NCBI GenBank assembly: GCA_015039465.1
Contig: MU129989.1
Coordinates: 402,985-466,984, forward strand
DNA length: 64,000 nt
DNA from: Phlegmacium glaucopus
Taxonomy: Eukaryota; Basidiomycota; Agaricomycetes; Agaricales; Cortinariaceae
Reading direction: 5' to 3'
The notes beneath the pieces were generated by a model. The model saw nothing but the letters and a program-made list of their open reading frames with translations. It was not told the DNA's origin and made no database searches. The translations under genes were made by a program, and so were the position numbers. Below, piece after piece: positions 10,945 to 23,076 of this stretch; within the stretch, counting starts at the first letter, position 1; each line of letters starts with the position of its first letter.

Positions 10945-13383
10945 TTAAAAATCATCCAAATCGATCAACTTGTCAGGCATCTGGTCCTCCGCATTGCCCG
11001 AATCCCAAGGCAACTCCGGGTCCTCCAGCTGCTCGTTGTCTGATTGTTTGATCAGCGTTTCATCCCGTTTAGGAGCCATTACTCCGGAACGTATCTTGGG
11101 GCCAGGTCGTGGGCCAAGGGCGATATCCTTGCGAGACGTTCGGACAGCTTCTAGAATATTCAGCTGTGCACAATGGCTCAGTAAAACAGAAGATATGACA
11201 ATAATGAAAAAACATACCTTGTTCTGCGAGTTTGTGTTGTCTGTCTTTCGTTGACCCATTTTAATGGACGGATCAAATCCTAGGGATCTAATAACGCCCG
11301 CTGAATAAGAGCTCTGCCGTTTCTCTTCTCCACATGTATCACGCCCTTCATCACTTTCCTCCTCCGTATCGTCTGCTACTTCCTTCCGTTTGCCCTTGCT
11401 ATCTTTCTTCCCTCGCTCACATCTCCTTCTCTCTTTTGCTTCCTCCTCCGAATGAACCTTTCCTGCCTCCCTCGCCATCATTACAGCCTTCATGCCTTCT
11501 CTATCTCTCTCCAATAGTGCCTTCAATGCTCGATCAGCTGCATCTTTTCCACCACCCATCTTCCTCTTCGCCTTTGCCTGTCCATCTCGTCCAATCGTCT
11601 CCGAAAGGTACACTGTTCGTGGGTCAGAAGACGACCCACTAACGACGTGCCCGGAAATCACATATGTAGCACCATCACCAATAGAACCATCTTCGGGTTT
11701 AAGACCCCATTGATGTTGTGGGTCGTACGCTTTGCGTTTATGCGATGATGAGGAGGCCGATGAAGTTGACATGCCAGAGGTTCTAGAAAAGTCCATTTGT
11801 TTTTTTAACAAAAAAGAGGTTCAGAAAAAGAGAGATTTTACCCGACTGAGAATTCAGGACGTGCAGCCCGTCGACGCTGAACAGCATTCTGTACATGATA
11901 GTCACAAATTTCACTGACGCGTTTATCGCACCAGCTCCCACAGACTTTTCCGTCCTGTTTTCTGACCGTACACATCCCAAGATGACGAGAACGTCCGATG
12001 ACCATGATGGAAGCGGCAGATTCGGGAGTCAGAGCCAACACATTATCAACAGGATGAGGCTTATCACTCGATCTCTAGAAAATAACAGAATGTCAGTCAG
12101 TCAGGTCGAAGCACATCCAGGAAAGATATTGGTTGAACGAACCTGGAATGGTTTTAAAATCTTCGGATTGAGCAATGCAATTACATCCCCTTCTTTCACG
12201 TTGGTTAAATTTTCAAACGCGCCTCGACTTCCACCTTTATACAATTTCTCAGGTTTCATACCATCCTCTCGAGGGACAAGGTCGAATCCATCAGATTCGA
12301 AAAGGAGTAATGTCAGAAATGCATCGCCTCGGATAACAGAAGCGCCTCCAGTCGTAGACGAAGACCTGGCTCCGAAATCGATCAGCTTTAGGTTGACATA
12401 TTTCTTTCCAAAAGATTTTTCTGGTCCATTAACACCAGTTTTTCTCTTCTTCTTGTCCTTGGTGTCTCCATCTTCAGCCTCAATCGTCACGGGGGCACGA
12501 GTGAACTTGATTGGTCCTCTTTCAGCGACAACAGCTACTGTAACCCAATCTCCGGGTACGGGGACATCATAACCCTGTTTATCGGGCAAAAGACGAATGG
12601 CGGAGTATAACCGCGATGGGGAGAGGTAGAACCGACCTCGGAGATAATCTGCGAAGTCCTCATGGGGGATCGAACGAGAGCTGGACCTTTATTGAATTCA
12701 GAGAAGGCAGCACAGATAGAATTGGAATATAACCGACATCAAATTAATCCCCGAATGGGGTTCCAATTTGTCAAATTTAGGGTCATCAAAGGGGGGGTTG
12801 TGTTCGTAAGGGCCAGGCTCGAGATCGTTAATGAGTGCCAGGCGATCATCACGTTTCGAGGGAAGAAATTGTTCCTCTCGAACAGGTTCAATCTCCTTAG
12901 GCCTTTCAGTGAATCCAGTGGATCGGGGTAGAGGTTCGGTAGCGGTAGGATCGATATTGATACTGCTCAGCTTAGCAAGCTTGGTAAGGAGGTTTGAAGG
13001 AGGAGGTTTAAAATACAGGTCTGCGGCAACCTTAACATTGCCACCAGTACTACGCGAGGCATTCTGCTGTGGCGCTGTTTGAAAAACAGGTCTTGGAAGG
13101 GGTTGAGCCGCAGTATTGTGCTCAAGTTTCCGTTTCTTCTCTGGTTAAATATTTAGTATGGGGGTAAGTCGAGACATATGTTACATTTATACTGACTTGG
13201 TGATGGTGTTGCGGGTGCCAAAGTTACAGACTCTTTTGCCTTCCGTTTGGGTGATTTCGGTACCAATGGCCTCGTCTGTGGCTCGAGTTCTGGCTCCAGG
13301 CGAGCTTGAAGTAGAGCTATCTGCCTCTTTATTTCTTCCTGCGTGTGTTTCCTCTCAGCATGCCTGCTGGTTGAGGAGTTCAT
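10945..13383 (-). CDS. mcm10: DNA replication initiation protein MCM10
   Basis: Model (minus): 13383-13197, 13140-12738, 12680-12143, 12074-11842, 11782-11218, 11163-10945; 714 aa, phases all consistent. MCM10 activates the CMG helicase at origins and binds single-stranded DNA and polymerase alpha. An N-terminal coiled segment (EEIKRQIALLQARLEPEL) is followed by a basic KKKRK signal, the OB-fold block (about 210-376, with IPHEDFADYLRG and DKQGYDVPVPGDW), and the family zinc finger with C411, C421, C433 and H436. After it come the conserved FSVGTSGMSTS and GRDGQAKAKR stretches. The C-terminus ends KLIDLDDF. The intron after the OB-fold start uses a slightly unusual GTCGGT donor. Head-to-head with an unknown gene. 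Confidence 0.92.
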
Positions 13384-13773
13384 CGCGTTGTGGGTGACGG
13401 ACGTCGGATGGGATTGATCAACGCGAGACGCGTTGTTTGGGCCGTATTTGCCATCTCTCCCACGAATGATTCTGTTCTTTTTGTTTTAAACTCAGATAGC
13501 GCCAAGTAACGCCTTCTTTGACTACAAAATCACCGCAAACGAGCTCACACAGAACAATTGAAATTTTAAATAAATATGAAACAACTGATGAAGCGAGTCG
13601 ATAGTGGGATCAATAATCTGTATAGATTCATTCGTTGTCACAGTAGCATGAGTCGTCGTTGGATGCGAGGACCGGAAGATACCGTACATGTTACTAATAC
13701 CACCAACTTGTGATTGAACAGCATTGCTACTCTTCTTCAACCTGGTTGCGAACGCTAATTCCTTCCTACCACT
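13384..13773. promoter_or_regulatory. Bidirectional promoter with paired MCB-type boxes
   Basis: 390 bp between divergent starts of MCM10 and the unknown 283 aa gene. At 13421-13433 lies ACGCGAGACGCGT, two overlapping copies of the ACGCG core bound by the MBF cell-cycle factor in fungi, only about 40 bp upstream of the MCM10 start codon. The rest is AT-rich with no other motif I recognise. Confidence 0.5.
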
Positions 13774-14891
13774 ATGATCATACGTCCAATCCCTCTTATT
13801 TTGTACCCAATCCAGATGAATTTTGGATCTTCCAATCTAACTATTTCACAACATGTGGCTGATGCCGCCGTGGCCCCAACAACTTTTGATGCCGTTGACT
13901 TTGCCCATCGTCTCAGCAAACTTTCAACCTTCCTCCCCGCAGCACACGAACTCCTTTCGTTCCTTTCTGTATCTCAGGATATTATTCCAACAAGGAAGGT
14001 TTGTATTTTTTGTCTTACTTTTACTGTTGAAAGGTCTTCTAAACAATGTTCGCTTTAACAGACAATTAGGCTCCTCGAGGTAAAAGAAAAAAATGATATC
14101 TTTACGATAAAAGGGCCACTGATGCATTTTGATCCGGCTATCCATTGTAGGTTGCTCGAAAGACCCTTGAGAGGGCTGGTATCGTACTTTATTCCTTCGC
14201 CTCGTGCCCTGAAGTTTTCGTCGAGCACAAGAAAACATATATAGACCTTCTGAAATTACTTCAAACAAACGTAGGGCAAGAAAATACAGAAATGCGAGGT
14301 ATTACAACCCCTTTTACACTTGATAGACATAGAACCAATTTGGTCTCCTAACCTTTTCACATCCAGGCCGGATTCGGATCCTACTCATGCCATTGACCTC
14401 AAATTTCTTTGTTGAGAAGAGGCGAAACTCTGTATATATTTCACCGAAAAGACATTTGAGAACCACGAGCGACTCTTCTTGCTCGAGCGAGGGTACCCAA
14501 ACCCCTGGCCCTTCCTCATCTGCAGCACAGCCTGCCATCATGCTCCGTAAGTAATTCAACCTCATGTGACCTCCGAAAGTTAAATTTGCAACTCATGATG
14601 ACTCCCTTAGCGCCCGATGCCTTCCCGGCAATAGTCCGTCCACAATCTTCTCTTCCGATTCGCGACTCCCCAATCAGACGGCGTCGGTCACCATTGTGGG
14701 ACTACCATCAGCTTGAAAAATCACCAATTTCAAAGGAACGCCTGGACCAGGAAAATATTATCGTTACTGAGACGGTGAAATACCGTGCTCCGAAAATGTT
14801 ACGACAATTTGGGATTTATTGTACCGGAAGAAATTCGATGGATAAATTGAATCACTTCTGGCGTAATGAACGTCAGACATTTGTTTTGTAG
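13774..14891 (+). CDS. Unknown protein, 283 aa
   Basis: Model: 13774-13998, 14062-14079, 14151-14298, 14367-14546, 14611-14891, with all phases agreeing; exon 2 is a micro-exon of six codons. I do not recognise the family. The first half is predicted helical and cysteine-poor (for example DAVDFAHRLSKLSTFLPAAH and ARKTLERAGIVLYSFA), the middle is Ser/Thr-rich, and the C-terminal 90 residues are basic. No membrane segment or signal peptide. An internal Met at codon 15 is an alternative start. It shares its promoter with MCM10, which only hints at co-regulation. Confidence 0.65.
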
Positions 14892-16280
14892 TTATATCAC
14901 CATTGTAATCTTATTATTGTACTTTTATTCTCCCTATATTATATCAATATCATCCCTTTTATTACCCGAAAAATTATTATTCTGACATGCCGTGTACTTA
15001 TATTGATCGATTCTGGAAGATTGTACGTGGAGACTCTGCTGCGGACTCCAAAGGGGCTTAGCGTTGCACGATCATCCATACTTCTCGTGGACATTGATTA
15101 TCTAGCCTTCCTAATTTAGTCAGTAGTCCCAAGGATAGGTTTTTTTTCTTTATCTTGAACGCGTAGGTTTCCGCACAATTGTATAAGCCACTGCCTTTTT
15201 CAATACTTTTTCCTTTGCTCTCACACGCCATGACTAGTCTTTGTTTTATTAATACTCCTTTTGGTTTCTCGGTGTATTAATCCCTTGACATTGCTCCCAC
15301 AAAAATCCTCAGCTATGTGAACTGATGGAGCGGTCGTTGAGTAACCTATCGTACTTTGTACCTTAAAATATGACGACCCGTGGGTCTAGCAGCTCTAGCT
15401 CGTCCAATATATGTACTGCCGGGGTGCAAACTTTGTCGAGGAGAAGCTTTCAGACTACAACAGTAGGGCATAATGGGCATGTGGAACAAAAGAGGAGGAG
15501 AGGCAGGTGGGCTTGAATTAAGGGAGTCTTTCTGACAGTAAGGTTTCCCCTTTGCCCAATCATGTCTATAATTTACAAAAGAACTTATGCTTGTGGCACA
15601 GTGGCGATCACTAACTTACAATATTGCTTCCACACTGCAATTTCCAAAAGCAAAAATATGGTGGCCCAATATGAGTCACGTCTCAGGCTGGTTTTCAGAA
15701 AGACCATACCGTGGTCTATCTGTCAGTGTCAATTCAGATGGCAGTGATGTTGTCAAGAAGACCTAAATGTGACGGGTGTAATTCCCACGAACACATATAA
15801 TAATTACGCTTACCCTGCTGTGGACTTGCCGCCAACCTTAGCCGCCGCTCAAGCCTGCTGCTCTGAATGAAGATGTCGATGATTCCGATGACATGAATAC
15901 TATGGGATTATGTCTTTATTACATCAACTATACGATCTTAAATGAAGTAGGTCGACTTGGAAGCTTGGACCGTACCAACTTGAAAGCCTTGTATAAGGGC
16001 TCAGGGCTCAGGGCTCAGCTTTGGTTTTTACAAGCTGAGCTGCATTACTAGGCAAAAAACTCGCTTTGAAATTCAGCCAGAATTTGGGCTACCTGCCAGT
16101 ATTGGAGCGGCTATGTACACAACCGGCGCGTTTATTTTATTTAAGTAGTTGTCCAACCATAATTGTAACGCTGCCAGTACTACATTAGAAGTAATTAAGT
16201 AATGCTCCGCTATATACGTATGGTACACTGATCTCTATGCAATTTGGACACTGAGCACATCTATATTTTCGGTAACAAGT
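14892..16280. other. Intergenic, no gene seen
   Basis: 1.39 kb between the convergent 3' ends of the unknown gene and the terpene synthase. Pyrimidine-rich at 14890-15250. A short direct repeat of TCAGGGC occurs near 16005. No tRNA-like B-box or splice-supported exon was found. Confidence 0.45.
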
Positions 16281-17569
16281 CTAAACAGAAAGTAGGGGCA
16301 CGGAAATCGGCAAATTGATAGGAGGTCGATCCTCCTCCAGATAAGGTCCATTTATGGGTCTCAAATACACTATCCTCTTCTCTCGAACTTCCGATCCTTC
16401 ATTGCCATAGTACCGCATCGACTCCGTACTCCAGTCATCAATTCCACGAATCCACTGACCTAGACCCTCAACGTAGCGTCTAACTTGAATATCTATCGCC
16501 TCACCCCATGAGGGTATCCTTTCGAGGTCAGTAAGGAATCGGGAGATAACTTGATCAGAATAGTGACCAAGCCAATCAAAGGCAGCTTGTCGATCCAAGT
16601 TGTGCTCGTGCATGATAGAGGTGATTAAGTTGTGATTGGCAAAACTACATTGTAGTTCACGAGCGTATGAGTGCATGTCCTGTGGAATTGGAAAATGTGA
16701 GGATCGAAATTCAAGTAGGTTTCATAGAATGATTACATTGATGATAACTATCATTTCCACCGTGCCGTCTGTAAGAGAAACAATCGTCGGATGTTGAAGG
16801 ACTTCGTCGGGGAGATCGAGTCCGAACTCAATCAGAGCAAGAGTCGGCCATCCGCCACATGTATCCCTTCTCAATTTGAGGTAATCGTCAACCGTCCGAA
16901 CTCGTCTATGGGCTAGATCATCTGCTTCTTGAGTTACGGCATGCATATATGTTTCGAGAGTAGCGGTAAAATGATTGACGCAAGACGATCCTGGGGACGC
17001 AAGCGTGTTCGCTCTTTCTAAAAATCTACAAATTGTGCGGTGGTGAAATTTCAGCTTTGAGGGTCAGATAAAGATCACTCACTGGCGCATCATTTGACCT
17101 AAAACATGTTCGCCAGAAGGGCGTTCATGTGGATTTTGGAAGGCGTTGGCCACCGTGTGGGCCAGATACCTGGCTACTGATTTGTCGGCGACATCGGTAT
17201 ACTCATCGTATACGAAATAAAAGTTCATCAGATCGCAACCGACGCGAACGAATTCTAATATATGGAATGAGATGTTATATAGCGCTGGAGGTGGGTGAAA
17301 AAGCTTACCTTTGCTTCTATGGGAGTATGTGAGGGATGCTAGCAAACCTATGGACGTGTGAGCGAAAATAAAAAAGAGAGGGAGAAACAGCCAATATTCT
17401 TACTGAAATCACAGCCGTTGAACGCCTTTTGCCCATCTGGGCCAAAAGGGCGAAACGACTCCACCCAGGCGCTCGACTCGTCCTTAACATCAGTGTAGTA
17501 TTCGCTGAGATGGCGTGTCCATGGCCAGTTGCGTAGAAGATTTGGAAGTGTGTACTGGGGAGGCGACAT
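16281..17569 (-). CDS. Sesquiterpene synthase (class I terpene cyclase)
   Basis: Model (minus): 17569-17404, 17347-17309, 17254-17083, 17025-16737, 16679-16281; 354 aa, the usual size for agaric sesquiterpene synthases. It should ionise farnesyl diphosphate with Mg2+ and cyclise the cation. Both metal-binding motifs are present: the Asp-rich motif in the form DEYTD (residues 85-89) and the NSE motif NDMHSYARE (222-230), which is created exactly across the last intron. A C-terminal RY pair (SMRYYG) is also kept. The protein is soluble with no signal peptide. Neighbours are housekeeping genes; no P450 or transporter lies next to it, so any pathway partners are elsewhere. Product identity cannot be read from sequence. 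Confidence 0.92.
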
Positions 17570-18902
17570 ATTGATCTGGAGAGGACGCTTCCAGAAAAGA
17601 GATACAATAAATACTGAGTGCTGAAGCGCTGAGTGCTGGGCGGTAACTGGTCGCCGTCAGACACGGAGAGATGCTATTAAAAAACCCGGCGAAACCTGTA
17701 TACCGAATAACAGCGACATTGGCACTGCTTTTTCATTTTCATTGGAGTGAGTGCCATGAAAATATTTTCCATGGTTTCCTTGTTATGGAAATGCCAATAC
17801 CTGACGCAGAGTTATTTGTACTTGTTGACCTCAAAGACCGAGGTTTAATATTCACCGAGACCCAGACATCGGTCAAGACAGACAGTCACCTAAAACAAAA
17901 AGGCACCACAGCTTGGAATACAGCCTTGATAACATCGAAGGCGAAAGAAGGAAACTCACTCAATATTTATATTTGGGGCTCCTGAAAGGCACTAGGCTGC
18001 CGTATCTACCTTTGTTTGTGTGTCAATTCAATGCCGTATCTTTACTTTTGAATGAATAGCCGACCAGCAGTAGTAATTGTAATGTCCCCTGGTTATCAAA
18101 TAGATAGCGGTCGTAGATGTATTTCACAAGAAAAAATGGCGATAGCGAGGCGATACAGAAGAACTTCCTATGCCATCCAGCTGTCAGATTTATGCACATT
18201 GAATACATGAGTTATCCGGTGCCGACAACCAGTATGATAGCATGTCCAGACCATTGAATGCAGCTTGCCAGATATGCCAAAAGAATCATTCGTTCACGCG
18301 TTTCGCCTTGAACTCCGAGTCTGGCGCATTTGTCAGTTACTATCCTTGAAACTCGTAGCAGGTAATTCACCTTCAACGTAATGCTGTGATACTGATACTA
18401 AGGAACATGAGCGCTAGTTTTGAAAAGTCTTGCTGCCACAATCCTTGACTCAAAGATACTGTGCCCAAGCTAAGAAGAAACTTATAATGCCCCACCGAGT
18501 CGATTCTTGCTCAGAATCAGAGATGCAAGCGGTGGGACGCCTGCGAAGTTACAAGAAAGCCATGGGAGGGCAGAGACTCGGAGCAAAGAGTAAATGCTGC
18601 TGTCTTGTGGTCATCTGGGCAGTGGCAAGTGACTAGCTGGAGCTTGACTGTCGCCGTCATCGACTCATCGTTGTCCAATTTCGGTGAGACAAGGTTATTG
18701 GCGATGTTAATTTTAATTAAGCTGTCTAGATGCACCATGTCGCATTGATGAGTCTCATGTATGAATCCAAGAGCAAGTGTTCAGTAGAGTGCCGAGTGTG
18801 GCACGCCCAATTATAATTTTGGACTCCGCTTATAAATTTCGAGTCAGGGAGATCTCTGCCAAAACCTTGCTAGGCGGCTTCCTTACTCACCTACGAACAA
18901 AT
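17570..18902. other. Intergenic between divergent terpene synthase and eIF2-gamma
   Basis: 1.33 kb. The promoters of both genes must lie here. Open frames on either strand are short and lack protein-like features. No recognised motif apart from AT-rich stretches at about 18700-18725. Confidence 0.4.
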
Positions 18903-20681
18903 ATGCCTGGCGACGAGACGCTCCAGAAGTTTGAATCAGAATCAGAATCAGAATCAGAGGATGAAGAAGAGATCGATAATGCACCCAAATTCGAAGTAGA
19001 TCCCTCAAAATTGACTCCTCTGTCTCCCGAAGTTATCTCAAAACAAGTACGTTTTAATGATTGGAAACTTTTTTTGAAAAATTTCCCGAACTATTTCTAT
19101 TGTAGGCTACAATAAACTTGGGTAAAGGATTCATCTAAAAGACGTGAGGGCTTAATTGGACCTTTTTGATCGCAGGTACCATTGGACATGTCGCGCATGG
19201 AAAGTCGACGGTAGTGAAAGCGATATCTGGAGTTATGACTGTCAGATTTAAGAACGAGCTAGTCAGAAATATCACGATTAAGTTGGGATATGCCAACGCT
19301 AAAGTGCGTTCCTACATACGATCTTGGCAACCATGACTCTGATCAATCTAATCTCTGTTCTAGATATACAAATGTGAAAATGAGGCATGTCCGAGACCAG
19401 GCTGTTATCGTTCCTATCGTTCAGACAAGGAGGATAATCCACCATGTGAAAGGCCTGGATGTGGACACAGAATGAAGCTTGTTCGTCATGTCTCGTTCGT
19501 TGATTGTCCTGGCCACGATATTCTGATGGCCACGATGTTAAACGGTGCTGCCGTCATGGACGCTGCACTCTTACTCATCGCCGGCAATGAAACTTGCCCA
19601 CAACCTCAAACATCTGAGCATCTTGCTGCCGTAGAGATCATGAAGTTGGAGCACATCATCATTTTACAAAACAAAGTCGATCTTATCAAGGAGACACAAG
19701 CCCTCGAGCACCAGAAGAGTATATCTGCATTTGTGAAAGGTTTGAATTTCCTTCCTCTCTATCGGATTGTTCATCTTTTAAAAACAAATACTCAGGAACT
19801 GTTGCTGAATCGTCACCTATCGTTCCCATTTCTGCCCAACTGAAATACAACATCGACGCTGTCAACGAGTACATTGTCAAACGTATCCCTATACCCGTCC
19901 GAGATTTCCTCTCTGACCCTCGCCTGATTGTTATTCGGTCGTTCGATGTCAATAAGCCTGGTGCTGAGGTAGATGAACTCAAAGGTGGCGTGGCTGGAGG
20001 TTCGATCCTGACGGGTGTCCTCCGAATCGGACAAGAAGTGGAGATTCGTCCCGGAATTGTCACGAAAGACAGTGCAGGTCGTAATAAATGTCAACCGATT
20101 TTCAGCAGAATCATGTCTCTCCACGCCGAAAACAATTTACTGTCGTTTGCAGTTCCTGGAGGATTGATTGGTGTCGGAACAAGGATCGATCCGACGCTGT
20201 GCAGAGCTGATCGTTTGGTCGGTCAGGTATTGGGCGCTGTTGGAAAACTTCCCAAAATCTACACTGGTAATGTCTCGTTGACAAATACTCTTTCTTCATC
20301 AGACTGATAACTTGTGTATTTGCAACGTAGAATTGGAGATCAGTCTCTTCCTCCTTCGTCGTCTGCTCGGGGTCAAAACCGAAGATAAGAAACAAACAAA
20401 AGTTTCCAAGCTTGTCAAGAATGAACTGTTGTTGATTAACATTGGGTCGACTTCGACTGGTGGACGTGTGCTAAGCGTCAAGGCAGATCTGGCCAAGATC
20501 CAATTGACATCACCTGCTTGCACAGAAGTTGGAGAGAAAGTGGCTCTTTCACGTCGTATCGAAAAGCATTGGCGACTTGTCGGTAAGTGATCAACTATGG
20601 AGTCCGATAGATTGTTATGACTAACTCTTCTCCTTAGGATGGGGCAGTGTACAGCGGGGCACTACATTAGAAGTAGATTAA
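18903..20681 (+). CDS. gcd11: Translation initiation factor eIF2 gamma subunit
   Basis: Model: 18903-19046, 19106-19121, 19176-19303, 19364-19739, 19796-20266, 20331-20582, 20638-20681; 476 aa. eIF2-gamma is the GTP-binding core of the ternary complex that delivers initiator tRNA to the 40S subunit. G1 is GHVAHGKST (57-65), the [12 protein letters not shown] switch region follows, then a zinc-ribbon-like insert with C100, C105, C110, C124 and C129, G3 DCPGH (143-147) and G4 NKVD. The C-terminal beta-barrel domains end with [15 protein letters not shown] second exon of only 16 nt holds the start of the G1 strand. The N-terminal extension is acidic with Ser-Glu repeats. Length and order match the family. 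Confidence 0.97.
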
Positions 20682-20871
20682 TTTTGTATCTTTCATTTTC
20701 TCACAATCACCCTCCCCAGCTACATATGGGTCTAGACCGCCACATGAATTGACAACCCTCCGACCTTCTAGCTGGGATTGTAGTAATGCCATAGTGTTCC
20801 AACTGATCATGGTGGCCGCGATCCCTCAAATATAATGGAACAGAATGTCCGTTGCAACAGCCTCGAATCAG

Positions 20872-21992
20872 CTATGCGTCCCAGAGTAATCGAAGTCCTC
20901 GTATTACAAGACCTTTTTGTTTGTCAAGATCAACACTCCACACCTGCTGATGCGATCTAATGGAAGGTTTTCTCTGGTAAAGTTGCCCTTCAGCTGGGCG
21001 TGCTATGTAGCCATCGTAAAGAGGCATAACACATTGCACAGGAGTAATTATCTTGAGAAAGCGTAACACAACAGTCCTTGTGCCTTTGTGGGCTCGCAGC
21101 GTTGAACGTTCAAATCGAGCCAGGGCACTTCCTAGAGATGCAAGAGAATAGTCTAAGACATATCGAGAGATGGTAAATTGTTAAATGCACCTGTGTATGG
21201 TGTACCTTTGTGCGAATCACGACTATCGAAAAATCGTCCACGGAATCCCAGGGTCTCCGTGCCTTTCTCGGTGATGACGAAGAGGTACTGCCCAATGGTG
21301 CTGAAATCAATGAGAAATGTGTCGTTCAACGTATAAAGAAGTTGGCTCCGGGAATATAAGACGTTTTTCATAGTGGAAGTCGATAAAAATGTGTGCAAGT
21401 CGTCTGAAACAAGTCGGTCTTCCCTCAATTTTTGATATAGAGGAGTAAATGATTTTGAGATAACATAAAGGGGTCGTGACCATGGTTGACCGTTTAATCG
21501 CAAGAGGTCCGAACCGCTCGCGAAAGACATAGGATCATCACTCGATGTAAGTCGGAAGCGTAGTTCTCCTGAAATGCGAGGTCTTTCTGGCGGCGTAGTA
21601 TAATATAGGAACCCTTTAGTGTCTGGTGGGTAAGGCCAATGTGTCCGCGTGTCTGTTTGGTGAGTCCGGTCATAGGAGATATTCGGAATAAGTGTATGAT
21701 TCAAGCGATTCCGTAGTGTAATACGAGCACTAAAGGTTTTCTGATTCCCGATGGAAAGACGTTGTTGTTTCTTTTCAGCGAACTTATTTGCATCAAGGGT
21801 GAGGATGACTCCATGGTCCTTTCCAACATGGAGTCTGCGTCTCTGCATTGCAAGTAATGGTAAACGCGTGGAAGTTGGCGCGATATTGGTACTTACATAT
21901 CGATTTATTGGATCTGGTGCCTCAGATAAGCTTTCTGAGATGCTGCTATATGTGCGCGAAAATGTTCGAGGGCCTAGGTGACGAAAAAACAT
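20872..21992 (-). CDS. Unknown protein, paralog A of a two-copy family
   Basis: Model (minus): 21992-21897, 21842-21191, 21131-20872; 335 aa. The first intron (54 nt, GTAAGT to GCAG) is a multiple of three without stops, so an unspliced 353 aa form also reads through; I prefer splicing because the copy at 37464-38612 has an intron at the same place that must be removed. Shared blocks include KFAEKKQQRLS, GFLYYTTPPERPRISGELRF, SFASGSDLL and a C-terminal VWSVDLDK...GLRLLWDA. The family occurs in agarics to my knowledge without assigned function. Predicted soluble. It is convergent with eIF2-gamma, 190 bp apart. Confidence 0.7.
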
Positions 21993-22711
21993 AACAAGTC
22001 ACTATCCCTAGTCTGTTTGGGGTCGAACCGTAGATCGAACATTCGGTCGCAATAGACTCACGTGAGTGGCCAAACTCGACGCGACGCGTCTACTGCATGG
22101 CTCATAACTACTTCTTCTTGGACTCGTTCGTCTGTAATATGCATATAATTCTATGTTACTCGTTTTATCGTTTATCAAACACCCTCCTTCAAGTTCTCCA
22201 ACCATTTTGGAAGAACCTTCTCTCTAAGTAATAGCCCTGCAGGGCAAAAACTCATTCACAACATCCTGGCTCATAATCAATTGATACCCATCGAGCCGTG
22301 GTGTAGCTAGTGTATCTGGTGTACTATGGAGATGAAATCTCGAAGTTGACATGATTGGCACTCGATGAGGGAGAGGTAAGTCGAGCCTTAGAGATATCCC
22401 TAGCTTTGAAAATCTCCTTAAAAGGAGATTCACGTGATATGCTTCTTTGAAATGTCGATCTACGGTTCGAGGGGCGCGCGTGAAATCAGACTATATTATA
22501 AGTGTCGTCCACATGACTATAAAAAAAGACACGTAATATAGTCTGACTACGGGAGACTAGTGCAGGCCTAAGAATACTAGATGACAAAGAAATTGAGATC
22601 TTACGAAAAATTGTCAATGAGGCTGGTTCATCTGAACTCTATTAGGCATCCTTGATCGATAACTAAAAACGAGTATTGTCATGCAGCATTTGAGATAAAA
22701 ACGAACGAGGT
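21993..22711. other. Intergenic gap before the transposon, with a hairpin
   Basis: 719 bp upstream of paralog A up to the transposon target site. Apart from the inverted repeat at 22486-22546 and the last 9 bp (22703-22711), which are the left copy of the transposon target duplication, no feature is supported. Confidence 0.5.
22486..22546. repeat. Imperfect inverted repeat (hairpin or mini-MITE)
   Basis: Arms 22486-22506 (TCAGACTATATTA then GTGTC) and 22528-22546 (GACACGTAATATAGTCTGA) pair over about 18 bp around a 21 nt loop. It could be a degenerate MITE or a transcribed hairpin; no flanking duplication was evident. Confidence 0.5.
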
Positions 22712-23076
22712 TAGTCTCGAACCCATCCGTCTATATCGGGCAATTCACCGTGTGAATTTGTTTGTGATGGAGCACAAACTGCCCTACAACGTCTGGTGCA
22801 TTTGGTAGGTGGAACCCCCCATTGTCACACCCCGTGATCTTGTCACAGGCCCATCAACTCGAATACCAATGCACCCTCTACTGTTCTCTACTGATACAGC
22901 TCATATTGAATGTCATGTAGAGTGTGCCAAATGTATGAATAACCTTTATGTTCAACAGTGCCATTGATTTGGCCTTCGAAAACCTTTATTACTCAACTAC
23001 TTGTCTAAGTTCCACAACTGAGACATGGAAGTATCACTCGAAACAAAATTCTTTCCTCTCCTGAACCCTCAGCAAA

